This document shows, piece after piece, positions 23,915 to 36,900 of a DNA stretch of 64,000 nucleotides. The translations under genes and the position numbers were made by a program. The notes beneath the pieces are model-generated. The model was not told the DNA's origin, did no database searches, and saw only the letters and a program-made list of their open reading frames with translations. Source of the DNA: Drosophila miranda (taxonomy: Eukaryota; Arthropoda; Insecta; Diptera; Drosophilidae); contig NC_046673.1 of the NCBI RefSeq assembly GCF_003369915.1, positions 4,014,001-4,078,000 of the forward strand, in the 5' to 3' direction. Each line of letters opens with the position of its first letter. The first letter of the stretch is position 1.

Positions 23915-25520
23915 ATGTCGAAAAAAAACGTAGGGCTTCGTAAGAAAATGGCCGGCTATCAGGCTTTCGCGCAGCAAACAGGTAATCCCCTCTCCCATAT
24001 CGCAAACACGCACAAATAATAATAATCTGAATAAAAACACGCGTTCAGGTCTTGATCTGGACCCGGAACTGGACATCCTAATCCCCGGATCGACTAACGA
24101 GAGGAACTCGCTGATCTGCTGCCAGCACGTGCACAGTTTGATGCATTCAATGAACTCGCTCTCAAGGGCAAAGCTGCGATATGTGCCGAATCTGCGGAAC
24201 TTGGTGGTGCCGAAGAGCACAGATCTTGCGGTGCTGATGCTGCTGTCCGTGGAGCATTATCCACACGATCCGGACGCCGCCAAATTGCTGAAGGAGGAGA
24301 AGAATTGCCTGTGCTTCGAGCTGCCGGTCGAACGCTTTCCGGTGCACACGCCCATCAGCAGGATGATCTTCCTGTCGCCGAAGCTACTGCCGCCGAGCTT
24401 CGATGCTGGCGGTGTTTTCGGACCCGGGGTGCTGCCGCGCAAGTTTTACCCCATCGGGATGCTGCCGTCGCAGCACAAGGGACCGACACCGGCACTGTTC
24501 GTCGGCCGGCGCGTCCTTAAGGAGATCCTAAAGGGCCTGGAGACTGACCTCATATGTCCGCTCTCCACCACCGTGGGCATGTCGTCGGCTGACACCCAAC
24601 AGCGCCTATCGCGCTGCAAGGTGGCGATGGGCTTTGTGGGGGCCGATCCCAACACAATGGCTATGATGAAGAAATACATCGACAATCCCGTTCCGACTCA
24701 GTACAACATCTACGTGCCGGACCTGACCGACATGAGAGTGGTAATGGCCAATGCTACTGATGCCATGATGCCATACGCCATGACGGTGATCTCGACGGTG
24801 GTTCAGCCACATGTCCCGAACGTATCCCTGGACACCATGAACGCTCCAGGGCCTAAATTCCAGCTGCCCAAGGAGCTCTTTCCGCCGGAAATCATCGGCA
24901 GAAAGCCTGTTTTTATACCCACCCGCTATCTGCCAAAGAACTTCGATGCCGGCTGTGTCTTTGCGCCCGGCGCACTGCCATACGCTTGGTTCCAGGGACT
25001 CCTGCTGCCCCATACGGCACCGGTTCAGCACAGCTCCGTGATGTCGCCGCCCCTGTTCTTCGGGCGCTGGAAGGCCAAGCAGCAGAAGCTCAAGGACAGT
25101 GCTTACGTGCCACCTGGTCAGCCGGTGCCTTCGGTCTCCAATCCACCGGTCTCAAGTCCTCCGAGCAGCGTCAAACCCGAGAAAGAGCTAGTGGATCTAA
25201 TCTTCGGCTTGTATGGCAACGAGAAGGAAATCGAGGTGGGTTCCATGACTATCCGCCGTTTGGCACTAGATCTGGTGGCCAAAAATAAGGTGCCAGCTGG
25301 TACCGACGTGGAGGTGGTCGTCGGTCAATACCGCTCCATTATGCGCAGCCGTGCGGCCAAGCGCGATAACCCGGCGCCTCCACCTCCACCTCCAACTCAG
25401 CCTCAGCCTCAGCCGCAGGGCGCCCAAGTCGGCTCAGCCGACATCCAGCCGCTGCAGAAGATGTCAAAGTGTAAGCAGCGGTTCCGTGGAACCTGCTGCC
25501 ATTGTGGAAAGAGCCAGTAA
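23915..25520 (+). CDS. Unknown 512-aa protein with internal duplication and Cys-rich C-terminus
   Basis: Two exons: 23915-23981 and 24049-25520, joined in phase 1 (donor GTAATC, acceptor TTCAG), give 512 aa. The start is chosen because the small first exon begins with a basic MSKKNVGLRKK stretch and splices in frame. I recognise no catalytic family. Two copies of a Phe-Asp-Ala-Gly motif block (LPPSFDAGGVFGPGVLP near residue 135 and LPKNFDAGCVFAPGALP near 315) lie about 180 residues apart, so the protein probably arose by internal duplication. A Pro-rich linker (about 445-465) leads to a C-terminus with clustered Cys (GTCCHCGK) that could bind metal. No signal peptide or membrane segment is obvious. 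The coding look is strong; function is unassigned. Confidence 0.85.
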
Positions 25521-27986
25521 CTCTACACATCTGGAGACATTGAAACACGGATTTCCTTCATTTATACTTTTTTTTTTATTATTTTTTTTCTAAATTTTCT
25601 GCGTTTTGTTTGAATTGATTCCATGATTTTCGGTTTGTTTTGCTAATCAGAATGGATACATATTTCGAGTTGCGTGCTGCTTGCGTGCTATGTGCCATCG
25701 AATCCTGCGGATTATCCGCCAAGATTATAGGCCCAAACCGAACCGAAAAGTCTAGATTTACGTAACTACTAAAAAAAAAAGAAAAAACTTTGTGATTTAT
25801 ATTATATATAGTATACATATATATGTATATAATATGTATTATGTGTGTACACAAATATGCATCTATGCATCACTCCGGCTCCGCCCCTTGTCACATTTAC
25901 AAAATGATCCTTCGCTTAGTTGTATTTACAATGCGCAACAGACCCGGGAGTACAAATTTTTCGGAGTAGAGAGAACAATAAAAAAGAATAACACTGAATC
26001 AACCATTGAGTGGGTATTGGGGATTAAGAGAGCATGGTATGGTATGACTGCCTCCGAAGTTCTGTTGGATTATTGGCACCGATGGAACGAGGCAGCAGAG
26101 TCCAGAGCAAGTAAGTAAATACATATGTATGTATGTACATATGTACATATATTCAAAGTAGATTCAATTGGTTTGCAAATAACTTTAAGGAATAGGAATA
26201 GGAATAGCAGATGCGGCTGCTGCTGCTGCTGCTTCGTTTGGCCCAGTGCTTAACGAGATGAAAAATAAATGGATGGAGAGCTTGCGGATCGATGCGATCG
26301 ATTGCGATCTTGCCCTGCCCACTGTCCCGTGCACTCCTGTCCCTTTACAATATTTAATTACAATAATAGATTTATAGTACAGTTTGTATATTAAAAAATA
26401 TCAATTTGCCATAGCAGCGCGTTATAATAACTATTAAACAATATCAATTTGCAAATTGCAGCTTCGCCAGCGCCGAGGACAAGTCCTACACGCCTAAACG
26501 CCTAAACGCCTACACGCCTACATATGTATGTAACACACAATCGGTAAAAACTAATAACAAATTCACCCTAACACCTCTCCTAGTCCTCTGGCTAGTCGCC
26601 CAGCTAGTCAGCGCTCGCTCTCTCCATTGTCCTCTGTTTGCCCATTGCACACTCTGCTCTTCTCCTCTCTCCCTGCTCTCTATATATCCTAGATATATGC
26701 ATATATCATATGCATGTTCAGCTCTATTTTCTACGCATTTCACAATTCGCTTTTCATTTCATTTCGTTTTGTTTTGCTTCTCAATTTTCTTTAACTGTAG
26801 TATTTATCATCGCATTTAAGTATGGAATAGACATACTATAAATTAACTATCTCATCTCATATATATATATATATATATTTATATGTATATGTATATGTAT
26901 ATCAATATCATATTCTTTTTCGTTTTTTACATGCACAAACTCATGAGGCCAAAGTAGACAGTTTCGTTTCGTTTCTTTTCTGTTATTTTTGTTAGCTATT
27001 TTTCTTGCTGCTGCTGCTGCTGCTTCCTTAGAGATTAAAGATATCGCGATACTAGACTTAAAACTTAAAGGCTTCCATAGGTAGAACACGAAACACAGAT
27101 ATCTATATATATATCTATATATATATATATATATATGTATATGTATATATGCATATTATTCGAATATATTAAATAATTTCTTAGATCTTGCTGCAGAGAT
27201 TCACATACATAGATGCGGGGTGCGATCGGTAACAGGCAGATATATATTTACTCGTACATATGCACATACATATATGCGATCATATAGGCGTAATCGTAAT
27301 CGTAATCGTAATCGTGTGTGTTTTGTGTGGTTGTGTTTGTGTTTATGTTGTGTGTGCGAGTGTGTGTGTTTTCTTATCAATTAACTTGGACCTGGAGCCC
27401 ATAAACAGTTACATTTTACAACATATGTCATTTGCATTGATTAATAATTATTTGATACAGATAATATCATTGATTTGATGCCTTTGTTGACGGTGCGGTT
27501 TGCTATGTGCGGTGCCAGTACGAGTTGAGATGCGTATAACGACAGATTACGACCGATTAGTGTCATGTGGGGCTCGTCGCCATGTACATACATATGTGTA
27601 GATGCATCCGATATATCCAATATATATATATAGTAGTCTGTCTTGAGTGCACACTTCTCCTCCTCCTTCCACAATTTGGAAATATGCTGCTTGGGGGGGG
27701 GGGGGGGGCAAATAACGAACTAACTTAAACCTAAGGGGGCGGGGGAAGAAGAGACAATTTTGAGGAGAAGCCTCAGATCAGATCAGATCAGATCGGTTTG
27801 AGTCGGGTCGGGTCGGTTTCTTGGGTTTCTGGGGTTTTTTGGGGGTTGTTGACTGGTGATGGACGACTAGGCGTGGCGCAGACAGCAAACAGGAAACTGG
27901 TAACTGAAAACTTGACTTGACTTGGCTTTTTCCCGCTAGATCTGGCCAACCAGCTCCTGTATGCTGCGCAGTAAATCTTCCATATT
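25521..27986. other. Convergent 3' region between the 512-aa gene and Ubr3
   Basis: AT-rich sequence with TATA/TATG microsatellites, a TAATCG tandem at 27290-27316, a G-run near 27693 and a GATCA tandem at 27776-27795. An AATAAA near 25975 could end the + strand gene. It presumably includes the Ubr3 3'UTR. No coding exon seen. Confidence 0.6.
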
Positions 27987-30900
27987 TCACAAGAGATCGC
28001 GATGAAACACCCAGGTGTGATTTGTGTGAGCAAACTTATGCGAAAGCCACTGCGACTCCAGCAAATTGAACCGATCCTGGCTCAGATACAATGGTTTGCC
28101 GCGCCTAAAGACAGGGAAGCAATCATTTAAATAATCTCGTGCTCACTCATGCTCATTCGTGCAACATTCAACTCACTTGAGATCGCGATCCTCCTCGTCA
28201 AAGTCATCCAAGTAGAGCGATCCCCACAGGCAAGCGCGTCGACCGCGTATGACAATGATGTACGTGGAGGTGACCACCAGGAAGATGCCAATGCCGCCGC
28301 CACAGGACAGCGTGTGCTGAGAACGGCGCGACACGTATAATTAGTGAGTGTGCAGGGCGATAGAAACTGTGAACAACTCACCCGTACAGCCTCACAGCAA
28401 TCGTTCTCCGCACAGCAGTTCTGCTTGAGGCACACAATCGTCCCGCACAGCAGGCAAATGGAGCTTTCCTTTGGAACTTTGTAGCAATTGAGGCAGGGCC
28501 GCTCGTGGTAGTACTGCAACGACAAAAATATGTAAAGGTGCATGAGTCGCACGAGTCGAATGCAATGGAATGGCAGTGCAGTGCAGCGTACCGTGAACAG
28601 ACGCTCGTACTCGCGTGGCAGCTCGAGCAGTCGCGGCTGCTGCCAAAGCGAATGCTGGTTGATCAGCACCAGCTCCCGGATGGTGTCCGAGGGCGGGCGT
28701 ACCTCCCGCAGCTGTTTGCACCAGAACTGGGGCAGTGTGTGCTCGGTGCCCGGTATGAAGCACAGGCCTTTGCTGGCATTGAAACAGTCCCAGTCCATCG
28801 AGTCGGTGACCAGCTCCAGGTAGTAGACCAGACGCACAAACTCCAGACCCGGCGCCGATATCTCCGGCATCTCATGGCGATACAAATGCTGACGCAGCAG
28901 GGCCGCCACCCGCAGGAATGGTAGGCACAGCGACTGCAGCTGCAGCTCCATCGATTTTAGATTCACATCTGACGACGATGCTGTCCCTCCGCTCGTTCCG
29001 GGGCCCGGGCCGGGGCCGTGGCCGTGGCCGCTGGCGCTGCTGCTGGCGCTGCTGCTGCTCGCTGCCGCAGAAGTGCTGGCTATGCTGTCGCGACGCAGAT
29101 TGATCAGACAATCGGTCTCGCCCAACACCAGTGCCATGGCCCGTCCCAGCTGGGAGGCGCTCTGCTGCTGATGGCCGCTGAAGCGGCTCGAGCTGCTGCG
29201 GCGGCTGTAGGACGAGAGCACAGAGCCGGCGGAGGCGGAGGCAGATGCAGAGGCGCTGGAGCTGACAACGGCTGCAGTTTCCGCTGTTTCCGCTGTTGCC
29301 GGTGTTGCCGTCTCCGACGGCTGGCTGCCGGCGTTGTCGTTGGCGCTGGCGCTGGCGCTGGTGTTGGTGCTGGTAGTGCTGCTGCTCCCAGAGCTGCCGT
29401 ATAGTGTCAGAATGTTTTCGCACTCGAGATCCGTCAGGGTGACGCACAGCTGAACGACAATTTGGTAGTACAACAAATTGTACATCACCTTCACCATGCA
29501 GGTGAAGTAGTCTGTTGGGAAAAGAGATTGGTAAACAATAGATGAGATGAGCGCCCGTCATCGGTGCAATTTGTTCCCTGCAATACTTGCCCTGGTCCAA
29601 GTGCAGCGGTGCCAAAAGAATGAACTTCAGGAGCAGTGCAATGGGATCCGCTAGCACACTAGGTATCAGCTCCTGGCAATGGGCCGGCAACGGCTCCGCA
29701 TCGCTCACGGGTAGTCCCGCAAGCGAGGCCCAGCTGCTCCACAGCGGCCACTCGACCAGGACCCGCACATGCACCGATAGCACATGCAGAAGCGGCACAA
29801 TGCAGTCCCTCTTCGGCTTATAGCGCGTGGCATTCGATGTGCACAGTGATCCGCCGCGTTGGATGATCTCCGCCTCCAGATTGGTGCGCGCTATCGACGT
29901 CACGAAGATGAACAGCTTGCGGAACGTGATGGAGGCGCACTTCACCTTTCGCTGCGAAATGTTGGTCATCACCTCCATGGCATGGCCCATGGCCTCCGTC
30001 AGTTTTGTGGGTGGCTGTGCGGATGAGACAATGTACACATATATATTTGATGGATGATAGATGATGGAACGAGAAGCACTCCTAACCCTTCTTACCGGTA
30101 TCGTTTCATTCTCCTTGATCAGGTCCGAGAGATCGGCGACCAGCTGCTCGAACGGCTGATTGCCCGACCTGACCAGATGCGTGGGCCGGTCCAGTTGTGG
30201 ACTGAGGGGCAGCACCGAGTTGGACAGCTGCCGACACACCGGGCAATAGAACTCGCCGCGGTCCTGTACCGGCTGCCGCTGGGTGGTGTACAACGTCTTG
30301 AGGTACGCCTCCAGGCAGCTCAGATGCACGTGGTGGCCGCACGACTGCACATGGACGCCGTTGTCGTAGGACATGTTGTTGGACAGATACCAGGACTCGT
30401 CGCCAAACTTCAAACTGAGCAGCTCGGTGCGGCGGCTGAACTCTGAGGCCAGGCGGGTGGTGCGGGCCAGCCGTTGCTCTTCCCCGGCGTCGAGGGGGAG
30501 CGGCAGACGCTCGGCAATGCGCCGACGATGGCCAACAATGCCGCTGGACTCGACAAGGACCACCAGGCCAATTGGATTGGTTTCAGTGCTGGGCGTCGTG
30601 CAGTTGCAGATGATGCAGTCGTACTCCTTCTCGCGCGGCTGCTCCTCGTACAGATCCTCATCGTCGTCGTCCTCCAACCCGTTGTCCATGTTATTGGCCG
30701 CCGCTGCCGCCGATTGCATGAACTGCATCTGCTTGTTGGCAAAGTCCTGCATCATCTTTTGCTGCCGCTCGCGCGCCTTCTTGCGGCGCTCTTCCTTCTC
30801 CTTGCTCTCCCGCGCCCTCGCCTCCGCCTGCTTCTCGCGCTGATTGGGCCAGAGGCGGGCCCGTATCTCGTCGATGCTCACTGCGCACAGCTCGTCCCGT

Positions 30901-33900
30901 TTGGCAATCTTGCGCAGCAAATTCCCAATGAAGAAGGGCCCGTCGCCGATCCGAGAAGCGGACACATAGATGTTGTTGTAGTTGCGACGCCCCCGCCCAT
31001 GCCGTTCGGCCAGGGAAGTGCTCTCGGCAGCTGCCGCGGCCGTCGATGTGCTCGCCTCATTGCAGTCCACATCCATAGACTGCTGATCCGATGCCGATGC
31101 CGTTGCTGATCCTAGTTCCGAGTTTTCCTCACCATCGCTAAGCGAAAAGCTGTCAAGGGTGCCGCTCAGCTGGGAGTGCAGCTTCAGCAGCAGCGACAGA
31201 ATGCTCTCGTCCATGTGCAGGTCGTCTTTGTTGTTGCCCCCAATGGCAATGTCGACGGACCGCTTGCGAGTCCCAGTGGCATCGTAGTTCATGCGCCGCC
31301 CGCTGCCGGCAAAGCTGCCCATCCCGAGGGCGTTCGAGGGTACAATGTCCATGTTGCCGCTGCTCGGCACCGCCACCGGTTGGACGCGCTGGAACGGCAG
31401 CAGCATACCGCTGCCGGTGGGAGTCGTGGGAGAGAACATCTCGCTGGGCGCAGCCAGCGCCGGGGGTCCAGTGCCAATGCCAATGCCAGCGCCCGCTCCA
31501 GCTCCTCCAGCCACATGATTGCTCTCGGCCAGGAGGAGGTCACGTCGTATGGCCACCTCCATGCCGCTCTCTGGGAGCGTGATCTGCTGCATGGGGAAGT
31601 GAAAGTCGAGGGCGGCGGGACCCAAATCCATGGCTGTATCCCGATCTCGCAGCAGGTCATCCTCGTTACTGTCCTGCCGGATGATCACTCCGGTCTCCGG
31701 CACAACGGACAGATCCGGCGGTAGGGCCACTTCCATTCCGGGCATTCGCATTGGCACCAGAGCCTGCGACATGTTCCTGCGCGCCACAGTCATGGCACCC
31801 GCTCCAGGTCCCGTTCCCACTCCTGCTCCTGCTCCCGCTCTCGGTCCGCCTCCGCCAGCCACCTCATCACCATCGGACTCTATCTGTCCGATCATCCGCA
31901 TGCCCATTCCCGAGTCCGGCTCCACGTCGAACTCTAGATCGGAGTAGAACGGATTGGAGCGGTAGCTGGACCCAATCACTTGCGGATCGCGCGACTTCAG
32001 GGACAGCTTCTTGACCACGTGCCGCAGGTTGCAGCTGAGATTGTCCGTGGGATAGCACTGGAACAGTCGCGGAGGCTCCTGCCTGCCCTGGTTGTATCCG
32101 TGATGGTATCCCCCTCCGCCTCCACCACCACCTCCGCACTCAACCATGGCGGCCGCGGCCGCCGGCGGGCTGTCGCTGACATCGCTGCTCGTCTCCACCG
32201 CCATCTCCAGCAGAAAGACGGCCAGGGCCAGCAGGTGCTCGGAGACATCGCGCGTGTGCACGGCCCGGAAAAAGATCGAGAGGATGGTGGAGTGGAAGAC
32301 GCGCGAGTTCAGTATGCGGCAGGGATCGGTGAAGGAGCTGGACGTGGGCAGGGCTTGTGGCAGACGGAACGGCGGCCAGAGGTTGCCACTGGCGGGCATC
32401 TTCTCCTTGGACATGACATAGTTTGTGAAGCGGTCCAGAGAGGACTGAAAGTCGCGCCGGTGCACAGCCCGCAGGAGGACGTGCAGCGGATCATAGTACT
32501 TCTCCCACACCTCGTCGATGGGTGTGAAGAGCCCCTGCTCGAGGTTCTCGGACCCACTCGACGGCGCCTTGTACACCGACAGCTTCTTGAGGAAGGTCTC
32601 AAAGTTCTTGGTATGGACATTGCCCGACCGCTCCGGCATCAGCTCGAGCAGCTGCGAGTGTGTCTTGTTCTCGGTGGCCAGCAGGGCGCTGATCTCGATG
32701 ATGCATTGGGTGGCCTCATCGTTGCCCAGATTGGTGCGACTGGTGACCAGGGTGGCGAGGAATGTGAGGAAACCCTCCAGCATGGAGGACTGCTCTGCCT
32801 TTTGGGGCTGCTTCAGCGGTGCCGTCTCCAGCCACTGGGACACGTCGAACAGCTCGATAGTGTTCTGCAGGAAAAAGTATTGCGGCAGATTGGTTGCGCA
32901 GATCTGTAGGAAAAACAGGTCCATGTCAGCCATCGAGTTGCAGAAATTGGCCTGTATGTAGGTCATGGCCTGGCCCTTGATCTGGAGGCCATTTCGCACC
33001 CATTTGCCAGCCAGAATCTCGTAGAAGAAGCTCTGAAAAAAGGAAAAAATTGTACAAATTAGTGATTTGAAAATAACGGAAATATCGTTCAGTGTGCGAT
33101 ATATCCCCTCTATTGATGACAGAGCCATCAGTTATCGAAACGAGTTTGGAATGCAACTCTAAACTGCCCAAGCCAAGCAGACATACTGCTGGCTCACTTA
33201 CACTTATGCTGCGACCCATGCTTGCATGCTCTCCCTTCCGAGCAGAAAGAACTGTAAACTGCAAACCAAAAGAGAAACACACAACCAACATAGTAATAAC
33301 AGCACACAGACGCATTTCACATCCATGTGAATTGAAACTGTCTCGTGCCTGTCTGTATGCGTGCATTTTAATCAATCTAAGTTAGTATCAGTCGCAACAG
33401 CGAGAGCATCTCTGCTGTCTCTCCGTTGTTGTGGTATCCCGCATTCGTTTTTCAGATTTCAACGGGTGCAGTCGCGTGCGAGCGTTTGCGTGTGTGTCCG
33501 TCTCCATCTCCATCTCCGTGTCCCCGTATATAACAAATTTTCGTATAGTCAATCTCAACATTATAATTTCTAAGCGCACACACACCCGAACCCACACACG
33601 CAGCAGCTCAGCCCACACACCTGCCCAACTCAAGATGCCAGCAGCAATGAAATGGTGGATTTCCTTGTCTCTGGCCTTGCTGGTAACACTCCAGCAGCCC
33701 GCCCCAACAACGGCCGTGATCGAGGATGTGCTGGACATCATACACGTGGTGAAGGAGGTGTCCACGGGCATACTGAAGGCCTGGGACATTGTACAGTCCT
33801 CGCCTTTGGCGGCCAACATAGACTTTCCTCTAATGCGCGAAAAGCAGCGTAAGGTGCTGCAGCGCCTTAAAGAGGTCACCCGGCAGATAGACCAGACCGA

Positions 33901-36900
33901 GGAGCAAGTAATGCATTGAGAGATTAACCACTCATCATCGTAAAGTAATCCACCATCCGACCACTTTCAGCACGCGGAGTATGTGGCCCTGGCCATAGAT
34001 ACGGTGACCAGCCACATGAATCTGAATGCCCCCATCCTGGCCAAGATGAATGACATCGGGGACACTGTCAACCGGATTTCGTCGCGCTACCAGCAGATGC
34101 AGAAGTACGAGGCCCACAAGGACAAACTCGAGATGTCCACCCTGGTCACTTTTGCAGAGTGGACAGTCTCGCCGAATGCCCATTCGGTGCACCACCTGAT
34201 GGACCGCCTGCATCTCACGCTCTTCGGAAGCGAGGAAAAGGCAAACACGACGGGCACCAGCAGCAGCCTGCTCGCCCATCTGGCGACCAGCTATGAGGTA
34301 ACTCTTCCTAGACACTGATAATATGTAATTCCAGGCGGCATCAATCTGCAGAGTGTGTGCGAATAGTGAATTCATTTCCTAGATGATTCATTCGCGTTAG
34401 GTTAAGTTGTTTCCCAGAATTGGGCGGGCGTCTGGGTCCCCTAAACTAAACTCGACTTTCCGGTTGTGTCTTCGTGACGATCTGTTTGTATATTCCGTAT
34501 TCTCTGGATCTCATCCCTCTTCATTTTCGACTTTCGGCTGGGCAAAAGAAAGTCCGCGCCGCCGATTAGTCATCATCGGCTTCGTCATAACGGTCAGCAA
34601 AACCAAGACAAAGCTGAAAGCTCTGAAAGCTCACGCACTTTATTCATTAATTTTGCTGTCCAAAAACTGGTACGCGAAAATCGTTGCAATTTTTCGCCCC
34701 CTCATTTCTTTGTGTGTATGTATACGCACAAAGAGGTCAAAGGTCTGGTGTCAACAAAGACTACACAGTCAACAAACAAACAAACAAAATGACAACAACA
34801 CACGACAGAGGGCATTGCAGCAACGCCGCCCCCATGCAGAGCAGAGCAGAGCATAGGCTACAGCTCTTTGTTTGCATTGCGTCAAAGAGAGATGGATACA
34901 TCGAGAGAGAACGAATGCTGAGGGAGAGCTTACGCACTGCAGTACAAGACCTGAGAGAGCGCAGACCAACAGAGTGAGGTGCTTGCACCTGAGAGAGCTA
35001 GCGAACAGCTGTTGTCCATGCCAATTAGATGGCGTGACGTCACTAAAACCCACTTTCTAGATATCGACTGGATTATTTCATGCGATGTGGTGCGGGGTGC
35101 GGTGCCAAAGTGATCGCAGAAAATAAAACAATCGTACAGCACGTAGGGGATACGAAATCTGCTCGAAATGTAGCGTACGGGAACAGTCTTTTCAACCGAA
35201 TAAGAATCAAACGATTTTGCTCAATTTTTTTGTGGCATGGAATTACACACTGGGATTGCGGACGTTCGCTCACTCATCCATACACCAAACGCTGTCGATG
35301 TATGCGGGCGTGTCTGTGTCTGTGTCTGTGTGTTTACGCTTCCCATCGTCTGGCAAGAAAACAGAAACAGCTACAACAATACAAAAAGAGCTTCAGTCAG
35401 CGATTTTTAAACGCACCAATACAAACAAGCGAGCACTCTCAAACGAGCAAGCACACACCAACACACAGGCACTGGGAGCGGAGCCAAGAGCGGAGCGCTT
35501 TGAAACAGAAACAGAAAAATGACAGTGGCAGAACGGCACCAGCACTCAGAACACACACAGAACAAACCGAAAAAGTGAGCGAATTAAAATAAATCGCAAA
35601 AAGTGCGGACACACATTTATCCGTTTTGCTTTGGAATACAAAAAAAATATACAACTGCAAATGTGCCTGCACTGTGCTGTTGCCCACATTCCAGCCTCGT
35701 CGCCTCACACAGCAGCAAGCTACAAGCAACAAACAATACACAAATTGCAGCTATAAAAGCCTGCTACGGTCTTTGTCTTAAAACGAGACTCGACTCCAGT
35801 GCCGAGCTGGCCAGAGAGACAGAGATTCCACATCAACGACGAAAAGTAGTTGTGTCCAGCAGGAAGCACTGGCCAACTAGCAAGCAGAGCAACTGAACGG
35901 CCTTCCTGCCTTCCACGCAGAGTGTGAGGAAATCGTGTACAAAATAAACGAAAGAGTCGCGGAAACCCCCAGTATTTGCTGCGGATAAGTGGCTGCCTAT
36001 CAGCACAGCACAGCACAGAACCGACGAACCAAGATGGCGGCAGCGTCGGCCGCTTTCCAGGGCCACAGACCCATGGATCTGGTCGTATTCGTATTCGTAT
36101 TGCTTGCCCTGGCCACATTGGGGGGAGTCGTCAGCGTAAAACGCACACCCATGCTGCAGGTGGATGCCCTGCGCACCGAATATGTAAGCCTGGAGCGGGA
36201 TCTCTGGGAGTATCTGAAGAAGACGGCCAACAGTCAGAACAACAAGCAAACGCAGCTGCGCAAGATCTTTGTCTCGCACCGTGACTTCAATGCGAAACCC
36301 TTCATGGAGCACACCTTTGGGGTGCAGCGCTACGAGATTCTTAAACACTACGAATGGTCGGTTCTGGAGCGAGAGCTGGAGCACATAAGCCAACTATTCG
36401 AGGAGTACAAGGTACAAAAGACGATCAAACACACGAGAGATGAGAAGTTAACTTTCTTTCTTTTGAATGGTACCGCCACCCCACAGGACACATTGGCCAA
36501 GCAGAACAACAGCGGCCAGCTGGATGAGAGTGACATTCTTGATCTGACCCAGAAGGTCTTTCGCGAGAGTAACACTGCCCGCATCCTGCAGGAGATACAT
36601 CGTGTGATGGTCCAGCAAACACTCTACTACAGAGCCATGGTGGTTAGTCAGCAGCCAAGATCCGTTCCCTCCGTTCGCTCCGTTCGCTCCGTTCCCCTAG
36701 GCGACGCGAGGTACCAGGTACCACAGTGTCGGGCTCTGGGGAACATTCCGATAATTGGCATGTTATTTCAAAAATTTAACAGCCAGATGTGCGCTGATTA
36801 GGTGTTCCGTAATCAATAGGGGGGAATGCATGCGCGCCGCGCCTCACGGTTAATGGCTCTGCGGCCGGAACGGCAGAAACAGATGGCACAGGGCTGTTGA

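Noticed and set aside
31980-32909. + strand open frame of 309 codons opposite Ubr3 exon 6 (and 30474-31109)
   Set aside because: Shadow of the Ubr3 coding strand; the Ubr3 frame carries the conserved domains.
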